DNA of 64,000 nucleotides from an uncultured Rubripirellula sp. (GTDB lineage: Bacteria; Planctomycetota; Planctomycetia; Pirellulales; Pirellulaceae), in the NCBI GenBank assembly GCA_938075415.1, contig CALJHC010000003.1:186001-250000 (forward strand), read 5' to 3'. Below the pieces are notes generated by a model. The model had not been told where the DNA came from. It ran no database searches and worked only from the letters and a program-made list of their open reading frames with translations. A program made the position numbers and the translations under genes. Of the stretch, positions 55,529 through 64,000 are shown piece after piece (the stretch's first letter is position 1; every line of letters starts with the position of its first letter).

Positions 55529-56467
55529 ATGAAAGTTTCGATCATCGGCGGCGGCGGGTTGGTTGGATCCTGCGCGGCATTTGCCCTTCAGTGCGGTGGA
55601 ATTGCAAGAGAGATCGCCCTGCTCGATGTCAATCAGGAACTTGCAGTGGGTCAGGCTTTGGATTTGCAACATGGGGGACCAAGTGTTGCCGACCAGACCA
55701 TATCAGGAGGTGGTTACGAACACATCGCTGACAGTGACATTATCTGCATCACCGCTGGTCTTCGGCGCAAACCTGATGAATCACGTCTTGACCTGATCAA
55801 TCGCAACACTGACCTGTTCATGCAAATCCTCAGCGATGTGAAAGCTGCCGGTCCAAAATCATCAGCGATCGTCGTGGTCGTCAGCAATCCCGTCGATATC
55901 CTGACCTACGTCGCTGCTCGAGAACTTGGTCTACCTTGCAACCAAGTCATCGGCTTGGGCACCCAACTTGATACCATTCGCTTCTGCTCTTTGATATCGG
56001 ATCAACTGAACGCTCCGCCGACGCAAACACGAGCACTGATCCTGGGTGAACACGGCGACTCCATGGTTCCGATCTGGAGTAGTGCCACCATTGCTGGCCT
56101 TCCTTTAGATCGATACCCAGGTTGGACCCCCGCACTTGCTAACCAATTATTCACCCGAACTCGAGGCAGCGGTGCCGAGGTCATCAAACGAAAGGGTGGT
56201 GCAGGCTTTGCCGTCGGCATTGCGATCCGTGACGTGATTGAAGCCATCGCCTTGGACAAACGTTGTGTGCTGCCGGTAAGCAGTGTTCAATCTGGCTGCT
56301 ACGGAATCCGCGATGTGGCGTTGTCCGTGCCAACTGTTGTCGGCAGATCTGGAGTGATGGACCGCATGGAAATTGAGCTATGGCCCAAGGAAGTTCAGGG
56401 AATGCGAGCGAGTGGTGCGGCCCTTCGGAAAACCCTTGACGTGGTTCTTCAGAGAATCGCCCGATAG
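55529..56467 (+). CDS. Malate/lactate dehydrogenase-family protein of the BMC locus
   Basis: This 312-residue NAD-dependent 2-hydroxyacid dehydrogenase has the Rossmann start KVSIIGGGGLVGSCAAFA, the mobile loop LRRKPDESRLDL, VSNPVDILTY and the catalytic histidine in GEHGDSMVPIW. At the specificity position preceding KP the residue is Arg, as in malate dehydrogenases (Gln in lactate dehydrogenases). In the BMC it could recycle NAD for the aldehyde dehydrogenase. No encapsulation helix is obvious, so it may be cytosolic. It is the last gene of the operon, 61 bases after the aldolase. Confidence 0.92.
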   Translation: MKVSIIGGGGLVGSCAAFALQCGGIAREIALLDVNQELAVGQALDLQHGGPSVADQTISGGGYEHIADSDIICITAGLRRKPDESRLDLINRNTDLFMQILSDVKAAGPKSSAIVVVVSNPVDILTYVAARELGLPCNQVIGLGTQLDTIRFCSLISDQLNAPPTQTRALILGEHGDSMVPIWSSATIAGLPLDRYPGWTPALANQLFTRTRGSGAEVIKRKGGAGFAVGIAIRDVIEAIALDKRCVLPVSSVQSGCYGIRDVALSVPTVVGRSGVMDRMEIELWPKEVQGMRASGAALRKTLDVVLQRIAR

Positions 56468-56475
56468 ATCAATGG

Positions 56476-56508
56476 AACTGGCCGATGCATGAAACTGGCC
56501 GATGCATG
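56476..56508. repeat. 16-bp direct repeat after the BMC operon
   Basis: AACTGGCCGATGCATG occurs at 56476-56491 and 56493-56508, nine bases after the last BMC stop codon. No strong intrinsic terminator follows, so termination of the BMC transcript is not explained. Confidence 0.8.
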
Positions 56509-57141
56509 GCATTGGGCAGACTCTCTGAATTGGGTAGAGCAACTCGCTCTTCGGTTCAACGAGATGCGCCATTGCAATTGATGACTATTGCATCGACTTG
56601 AAAATCAAAAGCGCTCCGGGCCTGGCCACCTTGATCTGATCGATGGCAATGACTTAACGGATCTAATTCCTTGCTCTTGAAATCATTCTTTTGTGGATTG
56701 ATTCGTTAATGATTGATCAAAGTTGACAGACTGGAGTGATTGCTGCCCAAGACAATTCTTAGCGTTTTGCGACACACACGTCACCGCGGCAACCAGCGTA
56801 GGGTGGTTGATCAATCCAGAGATGGCTTTACCTAGAAACAGGCGATCCACAGAGTCGGTGCATGAACGAATTGCCCCGATTATCTTGGTGGATTGACTTA
56901 AGGCCACCAGAAGAACAGCTATTTGCACCTGCCAAAATGTTGTCAGGCATTTGACCTAGATCGTCTGATCAGCTGCACTTGATGCCAAAGCCATGAAAAT
57001 GCACGACGATGGCAGGTGACTCCACCACAACGTTCTCAGGTGACTCCATTAAGCAAAAAGAGTCACCAACTGTCGCAAAAGAGAGATTGAGAAGTCCCGC
57101 CAATCAAGACAACGACTCGTCCAACAGAGCGGTCTCGACCA
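56509..57141. other. About 0.63 kb without a convincing gene
   Basis: Between the BMC operon and the convergent anti-sigma-like gene no frame looks real. A short 5-bp hairpin (AGAGC/GCTCT near 56535) is too weak to call a terminator. Confidence 0.45.
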
Positions 57142-58461
57142 CTAACGCACCAAGAGTAAAACCTGCGTCTGAAGATCTTCACCAGATCCAACCATCGGCA
57201 CATCACTTTGGCCTCGGTTCAAAACGGTGAAAGGTAAATCGCTCAAGTGTTCAACAAGCGATTGATTCTCGGACTGGCCCACTTCAAAAGCGGTAGCATC
57301 ATGCTGAACTGCGGTTGGATCCCGTCGCAGAGAATCGACTAAACCGATCACAGGAGCATCCATCGCCAAGGACATGGCCAACGAATCGACACCACGTTGA
57401 TCCGACCAAACCAACTGGTAGAAACGGTCGAATTGCTTGGCAGTCAACTGCAAGTAAAGCACCGAAGCTTTCGTTTTCTTCGAATCAGCCTGCCGCAATG
57501 CAAGCCCCGAATTCTCTGGGGAAATGTCTGCTGGATTTCCTGAACTGGAAACAATTGCCTCAAGAATTTCTGGTTCAACGGCGACTCGATTGGATTGACG
57601 AATCCCAACTTCGGCCAACGCCTCCCGCACGCATTGTTCTTGTTGGCCGACCTCCGTTCGCCGAAGCTCGAGGACCAACACTGCACCTAACATCACCGAA
57701 GTAACTTCTTTCTGGCGTTCCCTCACTACGGACTGTGATGTATCAAGATCGCCTCTGGCTAGATCTGAAACAACTGCACTCTCAGACATCTCTTCGATCA
57801 ACCCTTTCGCAATCGAATCAGATGATGTGGTAACGGATGATGCAATCTCCGTTGCAGCCAAGGATTCGGATGACGAAGGCACCGATTCATTGGATTCCAT
57901 CACGACCTGTTGTTCTGATGACAATGGTTTAACGATGGAGGGGGCAGAGGTATCTGCGATGTCTTCGCGTGGACTTGGCTTTCCCGGTACCTCATCTCGC
58001 CCAGAGTCAGTAATCAACGAATCGGCTACACCAACTTTATCGTCGTCTCGATCGATGACCACTATCAAGAGGCCGATACATGCAGCTAGAGCCAGAACCG
58101 CAGCAATCAGACGATGGCTGCTAACCCGAGATGGCATCATGACAGAAGCGACGATTGGTCGTTCGCTCAGCTTCATTAAAGGATGTGTTTCTGAAACGCC
58201 TTCCTCGCGAGCTCGGGCAACAGCAGCAGTCAAAACCAGCTCAGAAAAACCAGGTGGCAAACTTGCTCCGGTGGACTGATTCCCCAATTCCTGAAGTGCA
58301 ACTTTCAGATCACTCATCACTGCCAATCGCTTCGCGAGCGTTGGATCTTCGAGCAACCATTGTTGTAGCGACTGCGATTCATCAGCATCGAGAGCATCAT
58401 CTAGATACTCACTGAGAAGCTGATTCATTTGATCTTCTGAAGGTCGCATGGCTCTCGTCAA
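57142..58461 (-). CDS. Anti-sigma-factor-like single-pass membrane protein
   Basis: The 439-residue protein starts with a cytoplasmic anti-sigma-type region (NQLLSEYLDDALDADESQSLQQWLLEDPTLAKRL in part, residues about 12-55). A single membrane helix follows (LIAAVLALAACIGLLIVVI, about 117-136). The rest is a Ser/Glu/Asp-rich periplasmic segment. No zinc-binding HXXXCXXC is evident in the N-terminal region. ECF sigma factors normally sit beside such genes, but none is present here. Start may be ATG 58461 or ATG 58449. The regulated sigma factor is unknown. Confidence 0.75.
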   Translation of the reverse strand: MTRAMRPSEDQMNQLLSEYLDDALDADESQSLQQWLLEDPTLAKRLAVMSDLKVALQELGNQSTGASLPPGFSELVLTAAVARAREEGVSETHPLMKLSERPIVASVMMPSRVSSHRLIAAVLALAACIGLLIVVIDRDDDKVGVADSLITDSGRDEVPGKPSPREDIADTSAPSIVKPLSSEQQVVMESNESVPSSSESLAATEIASSVTTSSDSIAKGLIEEMSESAVVSDLARGDLDTSQSVVRERQKEVTSVMLGAVLVLELRRTEVGQQEQCVREALAEVGIRQSNRVAVEPEILEAIVSSSGNPADISPENSGLALRQADSKKTKASVLYLQLTAKQFDRFYQLVWSDQRGVDSLAMSLAMDAPVIGLVDSLRRDPTAVQHDATAFEVGQSENQSLVEHLSDLPFTVLNRGQSDVPMVGSGEDLQTQVLLLVR

Positions 58462-58899
58462 ATAATGTGTCCGTCGTCATCAGCAAATCAGCTGATGCAT
58501 GAGCGATATCACGATAAAACAAACGCGTTCTTGAGTGCATCAATCAACAAAGCAGTGTCTGGTCCAACCTACCCCCGCCCGAGCCTCGAAGAAATATGAA
58601 TGTCACGAGGCACCCCGCCAAAGCGGAAAAATCACATTAAATTACCGTTGATTGATACCGATCACAGCGCAGCGGCGTGTCCTGAAAACGCTAAAACTCA
58701 GCTCAGTAACGCTTGAAAACACTTAAAAACGCCTCAAAAACACTCAAAAACGCCTCAAAAACCAAGTGTTCATGCCTTTCAGACGCTCGATGAGTCGAAA
58801 AGTTCCCTGGCTGCTCACAAAGTTGACGCATAACCGTCTAAAAATAGGCGATTGATATCAATTGAAGTCATCTGAAAATCCCATCGAATCTCCTCCAAC
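58462..58899. other. 438-base divergent spacer
   Basis: The interval separates the divergent anti-sigma-like and methyltransferase genes and should hold promoters for both. It contains the A-rich tandem repeat at 58721-58762. No coding frame is convincing. Confidence 0.5.
58721..58762. repeat. 21-bp A-rich tandem repeat
   Basis: Two 21-base units of the form CACTTAAAAACGCCTCAAAAA (58721-58741, 58742-58762) differ at one base. Related AAAAACGC blocks flank them. Phased A tracts at about 10-11-base spacing suggest intrinsic DNA bending upstream of the methyltransferase. Confidence 0.85.
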
Positions 58900-59763
58900 G
58901 TGTCACAAAATATCAACAGCCACCATTCCATGGATCACCAAGCTATCCTTCGCACGAATCAAAAGGTCTACGATTCAATGGCGGCGGCAAATTCCCCACT
59001 CTGCCGACCCGCAACCGATGAGGAATTGGCCGAACCCTTAAAAACGGTTGATGGCTGCGGTTGGCTTGGTAAATCAATCGCTGGCAAGCACGTTCTGTGC
59101 CTCGCGGCGGGCGGCGGCCGACAAAGCTCTCTCTATGCAGCTGCGGGGGCGATTGTCACCGTCGTGGACATCAGCGCTTCAATGCTGGAACTCGACCGAC
59201 GAGTCGCTGCCGAACGGGGCTTCCATTTTCGCTTAATCGAAAACAGCATGGAGAGTCTACCCATGCTGAGGGACGGTGAATTTGACATCGTGATTCACCC
59301 TGTTAGCACCTGTTACGTCCCCAACATCCTGCCTGTTTTTCGCGAGATCAGTCGAATCACGCGTCCCGGTGGGATCTATGTCAGCCAACATAAACAGCCC
59401 ACCAGCCTTCAGGCCTCACTAGATCCCAATCAACGCGGTCATTACGAAATCGAGCATGGCTACTATCGAAAGCGACCAATTCCCGAGCCAAAAAAAGAAA
59501 GCAAGAACTCGCAACGTCTTCGTGAAAGGGGAGCGATTGAATTTTTACATCGCTGGGAACAAATCATTGGAGGCATGTGCCGTGCGGGCTTTGTTATCGA
59601 GGATCTCACCGAACCGATGCATGGTCAAGAAAACCCAGCTCGGGGAAGTTTTGCTGATCGGGCAAACCACATCGCACCTTACGTTCGAATCAAAGCCCGA
59701 CGCCTGAATTCGAATCGTTCAACAGACGCCACCATCAACAATATCTGGCTTCCAGAAAACTAA
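58900..59763 (+). CDS. Class I SAM-dependent methyltransferase
   Basis: The 287-residue product has the SAM-binding Rossmann fold: motif I VLCLAAGGGRQSSLYAAAGA (residues about 65-84), VTVVDIS at the acidic second strand, FDIVIHPVSTCYVPN at motif IV, and RPGGIYVSQHKQP. It begins with a GTG at 58900; Met11 is an alternative. The substrate-binding region shows no clue to the target (small molecule more likely than nucleic acid). It is convergent with the membrane-protein gene. Confidence 0.9.
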   Translation: MSQNINSHHSMDHQAILRTNQKVYDSMAAANSPLCRPATDEELAEPLKTVDGCGWLGKSIAGKHVLCLAAGGGRQSSLYAAAGAIVTVVDISASMLELDRRVAAERGFHFRLIENSMESLPMLRDGEFDIVIHPVSTCYVPNILPVFREISRITRPGGIYVSQHKQPTSLQASLDPNQRGHYEIEHGYYRKRPIPEPKKESKNSQRLRERGAIEFLHRWEQIIGGMCRAGFVIEDLTEPMHGQENPARGSFADRANHIAPYVRIKARRLNSNRSTDATINNIWLPEN

Positions 59764-59842
59764 AGTGACGTTTCGGTAGCAGCCATCGAGACCCTCCCTT
59801 CACACTCCGATTCCAATCACCAAGCAATGATTGGCCGATGTC

Positions 59843-61078
59843 TTATGAGGGCTTGCGTCGCATCAGAGCAGTCAGAAAGAAACAACCGATCAAGGCACAA
59901 AACGCAAAGCCAATCCGACCGAAGGTGGATTGGGATAAGGCGAATACCTTTGCAATTCCTTGATCTTGGATCCCATTTGGTTTTTCTTGCGTTAACTTGT
60001 CTCTTGATCCAAGATTAAAACCAGAATCGGTCGTGTTCCCTGATGGAATGGTTAACAAAAGCGGAGAAGTATTCATCGTGGGATCAATCACAATCGCCTC
60101 AGTCTGCAGCTCTTCCTGCCAATCAACGGTCAACAACAGATCGATACCCGGATTCTGAGCTTTGACTGTGCAGCTACATTCTCCCACCATGTAACGACAA
60201 GCATTGAGCACCACCTCAGGATTCAAAGATTCCGCTGGGATAGCGTCAAGCATCCGACCTCGGCCAAAAATGGGAACGAGAAAAGGTTTCCCCTTCTCGA
60301 TCCCGAGTGATTCAATCATCGACAAGGTAGCGACCTCCTCAGCTTGACCCATCGCCAAACGTCGCAACTGAAAATCAACTCGCAAAGGTACACGACAACG
60401 CAAAACATCATCCATCGAAGCACCAGGGTTCTGGATAAAATATTCAGCGGCCTCGTCTTGCGTGATAACACCTTCTGGCAACTTAATTTCCTGATTGGCA
60501 CGAGCAATACTTGCCAAAAGCTTGCGCTCAACCTCAGCATTGACAGATTCATCGGCCCCCTCAACCAACACCCAGACTGCAGAGACGCCCGCAGCAAGGT
60601 CCTTGACCAATGCCTCACGCAAAGGCGAGGAAAGCCACGAAAGAACCGACGCCCCGGTCAGTTCACCCGACCAACCAAGTCGGTGATTGCCATCCTGTGT
60701 TGGAAAATAGACTTGCAGTTGATCAGTGACGCCTTGATCGACGCCCTCGAGTTGCCACCACTGCTCCTCTGTTAATTGATTGACATCAATGATTTCGATA
60801 TCGACATTCCGTTCACCAACTTGCTTATCCTGCAATAAATCAACGGCTTCCTTGATATCCGATGCCTCAGGATTTTCGACCAAGGCAACGATTCGATATC
60901 GATCAACCTCCCACCTCTCCAAGGCATAGCGAAAGACGGGCAACTTGCATGCCTGAGCAAAATGACACGAAAACAACCACATGACAACGATCAACCACCG
61001 TCTCCATCGACCTCGAGGTGACAGAGCCGAGGGCTCAATTGCAGAAGAAACAAGCTTGAACTTGGGTCTGAAGTTCAT
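59843..61078 (-). CDS. Predicted exported membrane-anchored protein of unknown function
   Basis: The 411-residue protein has an N-terminal signal or anchor (WLIVVMWLFSCHFAQAC) and a C-terminal membrane helix (IGFAFCALIGCFFLTALM) followed by RRKPS. The large region between is probably periplasmic. It contains a thioredoxin-like-looking stretch (YRIVALVENPEASDIKEAVDLL in part) and a CRYMVGECSC cysteine cluster near residue 315. I recognise no catalytic family. Its start overlaps the stop of the PQQ-type propeller gene by four bases, so it belongs to that operon. Confidence 0.8.
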   Translation of the reverse strand: MNFRPKFKLVSSAIEPSALSPRGRWRRWLIVVMWLFSCHFAQACKLPVFRYALERWEVDRYRIVALVENPEASDIKEAVDLLQDKQVGERNVDIEIIDVNQLTEEQWWQLEGVDQGVTDQLQVYFPTQDGNHRLGWSGELTGASVLSWLSSPLREALVKDLAAGVSAVWVLVEGADESVNAEVERKLLASIARANQEIKLPEGVITQDEAAEYFIQNPGASMDDVLRCRVPLRVDFQLRRLAMGQAEEVATLSMIESLGIEKGKPFLVPIFGRGRMLDAIPAESLNPEVVLNACRYMVGECSCTVKAQNPGIDLLLTVDWQEELQTEAIVIDPTMNTSPLLLTIPSGNTTDSGFNLGSRDKLTQEKPNGIQDQGIAKVFALSQSTFGRIGFAFCALIGCFFLTALMRRKPS

Positions 61079-62454
61079 TGCGGCAAACTTCCAAAAGCGT
61101 AAATCACTCCACGGTCGGTGCTGACAAACATTCGACCATTTGCAACGGCAATCCCATGAGCCGTTCCATCAATCGGTTGCCACCAAATTAATTCCCCTGT
61201 CTCACCTGAATAGGCTCTGACTTCTCCTTGGAAACCCAGTAACAGCGAGGGCCCTGCCTTGACCATGTCCAGTGGAGGATCACATTCAATTTTCCAACTC
61301 CAGGCTTTCTGCTGCCTTGATTTAGCTTGTTTGATCTTCTCTTTCACCTCCTCCGAGGGCTGCTCATCTTTTTTCACCGAAGCGGCAGCCTGATCCATCT
61401 CCAACTGAGCCTCAAGATACTCGGATCGATCAAGCTTTTTTAATTCCTTCCCCACCGAGAGCCACGCTTCTGCACCTTCAACCAAAATCCGGTTGGTTCC
61501 CGCAAATGATGCGAGAGGCCTTTTCCCAGATAAATTAGTGACCCGAATCTGTCGGTCCGTTTCCTTTTGATGATTCGGACCGGCTAACAACATTTCATCT
61601 TCGGTCAAAATGCAAAATACGCCTCCCGCCTCACCAACCGATCCAAGCGGAACGCCATCTAGTTTTTTGAAGGCGAGTGGTGCCGCACGCCCCTGGGGCA
61701 CATACAGATTCTGTTTCGATGCCAACAAAGCACCCTGTAAGGTAACCGCCTTCACCTTCTGCCGAAAGCAACCAGTGACATCCGATTCGCCGGTTGCGGC
61801 ATCGACCGTGACCAAGTGGGAATCTTCCCACGGAACCAACGAACCTGCAAAGGTCGCTAATCCATCTTCAACCAAAACACCAGTTCGAATGGGCCACATT
61901 GAGATCAATCTTCGATCATTAAAAATGTGTCGCTTCGAATCACTGGCACGCATGCTCCATACTTTTTCACCCGAGTCCTTGCGAAGGCAATAAGCGTTAC
62001 CGTCATCGGCGCCAAACAGGACGCGGTCACCATCAATGGTGGGCGGCAGACGGACTGGCGCCCCAACAATACGCACCCACGATTCCTCACCGGTTTCGGC
62101 ATCTAGAGCGTGGACAGCATCATCACTGCTGGAACCAAAAAAAACCTTATCGTCATCAGCAGTTACAAAATAACAGGGATCAAAGTTTCGCATCGATTGC
62201 AAATCTCGATTACCCGTGTAGGCATCCCACTTGGCCGGACCACTCCATGCTGTTCGTGGTGGCTGAGTTGATCGCCATACCCACAAGCGTTCCAACGGGA
62301 AATCCAACGCCTCGGTGGTCACTCCGCTGCGCCGATTATCATGTCGGTAAGTCGGCCAACCCTCCGCATGAATCACCTGGTTGGCCATCACATGGATCAG
62401 AAACAAAAAAGCCTGCGAACAGCTGAATCCTCGCTTGCATAAAACAGATCTCAT
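61075..62454 (-). CDS. Exported PQQ-like beta-propeller protein
   Basis: The 459-residue product has a signal peptide ending near NQVIHAEG, then WPTYRHDNRRSG, the usual first blade of planctomycete PQQ-type propellers. Tryptophan-docking repeats such as FFGSSSDDAVHALDAETGEESW and LLGFQGEVRAYSGETGELIWW (in part) continue through the protein, interrupted by a charged helical insertion (about 335-375). Such proteins are quinoprotein-dehydrogenase-like or scaffolds; quinone-binding residues cannot be confirmed here. It overlaps both neighbours by four bases (ATGA). Confidence 0.9.
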   Translation of the reverse strand: MRSVLCKRGFSCSQAFLFLIHVMANQVIHAEGWPTYRHDNRRSGVTTEALDFPLERLWVWRSTQPPRTAWSGPAKWDAYTGNRDLQSMRNFDPCYFVTADDDKVFFGSSSDDAVHALDAETGEESWVRIVGAPVRLPPTIDGDRVLFGADDGNAYCLRKDSGEKVWSMRASDSKRHIFNDRRLISMWPIRTGVLVEDGLATFAGSLVPWEDSHLVTVDAATGESDVTGCFRQKVKAVTLQGALLASKQNLYVPQGRAAPLAFKKLDGVPLGSVGEAGGVFCILTEDEMLLAGPNHQKETDRQIRVTNLSGKRPLASFAGTNRILVEGAEAWLSVGKELKKLDRSEYLEAQLEMDQAAASVKKDEQPSEEVKEKIKQAKSRQQKAWSWKIECDPPLDMVKAGPSLLLGFQGEVRAYSGETGELIWWQPIDGTAHGIAVANGRMFVSTDRGVIYAFGSLPQ

Positions 62455-64000
62455 GGCAACTTACCTCCAGTCTCTTCATTATCAACTTGCTCACCCCTGA
62501 CAACGGGCGCAAACCCAATCGAACATTCCATCCAACCACCACAGGAACATCCTCCGCCAGCCTCAGGTGAAAACAACATCCCTTGGGCAGGGATGGTGCT
62601 GAGCCAACAACTTGGCCGAAGTCTCGCGAACTCGGAAGTCGCCTCATCCTCCAACGACCAGAGCGTGACGGGTCCGGAACCACCGCGATAGATAATCGAC
62701 CCCCCCGCACCAATGGGTGTGGCGCAACCGCGTCGTTTCCCCAGCGTGTCTGTCTTCAACACCTCGCCGCTCGCCGCATCAAGAATGTGTGGCTGCAAGA
62801 AAATCTGGCCCGACATCAAAACAGCATGTTGCATGTGCCCACCATGATTGTCTTCGGACCACTTCACATGCCGCTGCCAACGTTGATCCCCGCTCTGCGA
62901 ATCAAACGACGTTAGATGAAACTTTCCTCGTGATGAAGTCTCCAGAACAAACTGCGAGTCATCCGCTACACCAAAAGCAATGACCTCGACCGATTCTGAT
63001 GTCGGTGCCCGAACCTTCCACTTCTCGGTGCCCGTTTCAAGATCAAGGCAAACCACAACCGAGTTAGGCCATATTTTGGAATCCGGCAACCGACCATTCG
63101 CTGGTAAACGCTGGCCATCCGGTTGATTTTGTTCGCCTGAACCTTCAGCACCCTCGGAAGGCTCAACCACTTCAACAAAGTAAAGATTCCCATCATGAAT
63201 GGTGATTGTTGACTGCAAAACTGCCTCGACATCACGCTTCCACTTCAAATCACCATACTTTTTGTCGTAAACCATGATGCTTCGGCCACAAACTTTTGAT
63301 GCCGCTGTGTCATTAATTCCATCGTACCAGCCAGGCTTACTCCAAAACTCTGAATATGAGCCACCTGAGGAAACAACGGTCCCGATCAAGTGTTCATCTG
63401 TGACAGCGACATAGCCCCAATCGAAACCTGCCTGGTAACCCTCTGGTGGCCGAACCGTATGAAGCATCTCACCACTTGCCGCATCAATCACCCAGAGGCA
63501 ATCACCCACAGCGGCATAAACTTGACTCTCGTCCGCACACCAGTTACCACTGTCACGTGGAATATTCACTCTTCTTAGGTTCGGTAATTCCAACGACCAC
63601 AAAACCGCGCCATTGAACGCATCCAAAGCGATCATCCGGTTCATCCCCTGATGAAATAGACGTCCACCGACTGCCAGCGGAGCGGGCATCCGAGGATTCC
63701 GGTCAATTCCAAAATCGGCGCCCGGTCGTCCGAGCCAACGCACCTCCAAGTCAGCGGCATCATCCACTCCATTGAGCGTCTCTCCAACAAATGACGCATT
63801 TGCTGGACTACCGTATTGATGTCCCCATTCGGCCAAACTCTCCAACGCTTGATGTGATCCCGACCAAATTCCTGACTCAATGGGTAACCATTTAACCTTG
63901 GTGTCCTGATAAAACGTTTCATCAGGAATCGAATTTGAGACGCAAATCATCGCACCCGACGGTGATAACCACTCGCCTGCCTGCTCAATTCCAGCCCGAG
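62451..64000 (-). CDS. PQQ-like beta-propeller protein, N terminus beyond window
   Basis: The visible part is 516 codons or more and is open to the right edge, so the true start lies outside the window; Met at 63950 is probably internal. Propeller repeats include RLFHQGMNRMIALDAFNGAVLW and CLWVIDAASGEMLH. The end, LFSPEAGGGCSCGGWMECSIGFAP (in part), matches the cysteine-bearing terminus common to planctomycete PQQ-type proteins. The edge residues EWLSPSGAMICVSNS resemble a methyltransferase strand, hinting at an N-terminal fused domain. It is the first visible gene of a three-gene operon running left. Confidence 0.88.
   Translation of the reverse strand, partial: RAGIEQAGEWLSPSGAMICVSNSIPDETFYQDTKVKWLPIESGIWSGSHQALESLAEWGHQYGSPANASFVGETLNGVDDAADLEVRWLGRPGADFGIDRNPRMPAPLAVGGRLFHQGMNRMIALDAFNGAVLWSLELPNLRRVNIPRDSGNWCADESQVYAAVGDCLWVIDAASGEMLHTVRPPEGYQAGFDWGYVAVTDEHLIGTVVSSGGSYSEFWSKPGWYDGINDTAASKVCGRSIMVYDKKYGDLKWKRDVEAVLQSTITIHDGNLYFVEVVEPSEGAEGSGEQNQPDGQRLPANGRLPDSKIWPNSVVVCLDLETGTEKWKVRAPTSESVEVIAFGVADDSQFVLETSSRGKFHLTSFDSQSGDQRWQRHVKWSEDNHGGHMQHAVLMSGQIFLQPHILDAASGEVLKTDTLGKRRGCATPIGAGGSIIYRGGSGPVTLWSLEDEATSEFARLRPSCWLSTIPAQGMLFSPEAGGGCSCGGWMECSIGFAPVVRGEQVDNEETGGKLP

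Noticed and set aside
1..64000. Insertion sequences, transposases, prophage or toxin-antitoxin genes
   Set aside because: None of the credible proteins belongs to these classes and no terminal inverted repeats were seen.

Overview
The window is a bacterial chromosome segment, most likely from a marine member of the Planctomycetota (Pirellulaceae-like). This rests on gene families rather than any rRNA: TIGR02604-type membrane-bound dehydrogenases joined to c-type heme domains, paired DUF1592/DUF1588/DUF1585 and DUF1552 proteins, PQQ-type beta-propellers, many Tat-signal TIM-barrel and Gfo/Idh proteins, and a Planctomycetes/Verrucomicrobia-type bacterial microcompartment (BMC). Coding density is moderate, with several gaps near 1 kb, and GTG and TTG starts are common.

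Layout. 0.2-8.1 kb (minus strand): translation and transcription genes nusA, infB and rbfA, then a DNA-glycosylase-fold protein with a histone-H1-like lysine/alanine tail, then yebC. 9.5-25.6 kb: accessory carbon metabolism, with two large secreted cytochrome/dehydrogenase proteins, Tat-exported TIM-barrel proteins (one fused in frame to a complete MsrB), a Gfo/Idh oxidoreductase, an aldo/keto reductase, a TauD-like dioxygenase, an MFS carrier and a TauE/SafE exporter. 26-36 kb: pyroglutamyl peptidase, a very long secretin, a fatty-acid desaturase, a small TPR protein and pyruvate phosphate dikinase; three of these have strong intrinsic terminators. 36.6-39.9 kb (minus): tRNA-Leu(TAG) and the cluster rplI-ssb-rpsF-pth-rplY. 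40.8-46.4 kb: the DUF1592 and DUF1552 pair and an SDR dehydrogenase. 47.8-56.5 kb (plus): the BMC locus. 57.1-64 kb: an orphan anti-sigma-like protein, a methyltransferase, and a leftward three-gene operon of two PQQ-type propeller proteins and a membrane protein; its first gene runs off the right edge.

The BMC locus is the most coherent system. A DeoR regulator is followed by PduL phosphotransacylase, two hexameric (BMC-H) shell proteins, acetate kinase, three pentameric (BMC-P) vertex proteins interleaved with a CoA-acylating aldehyde dehydrogenase and a protein of unknown function, a class II aldolase and an LDH/MDH-family dehydrogenase. By analogy with the characterised planctomycetal BMC, the aldolase would split L-fuculose-1-phosphate or L-rhamnulose-1-phosphate to DHAP and lactaldehyde. 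The aldehyde dehydrogenase, PduL and acetate kinase would then take lactaldehyde through lactyl-CoA and lactyl-phosphate to lactate plus ATP, while the dehydrogenase recycles NAD. Four proteins (PduL, aldehyde dehydrogenase, unknown protein, aldolase) carry terminal amphipathic helices that look like encapsulation peptides.

I did not find a clearly unprecedented multi-gene system. The best leads are the Tat/TIM-barrel-MsrB fusion with a candidate internal start, an intrinsic terminator in the nusA leader, the unknown BMC cargo protein, a calcium-loop-like insertion in the secretin, and the glycosylase-fold protein with a histone-like tail.
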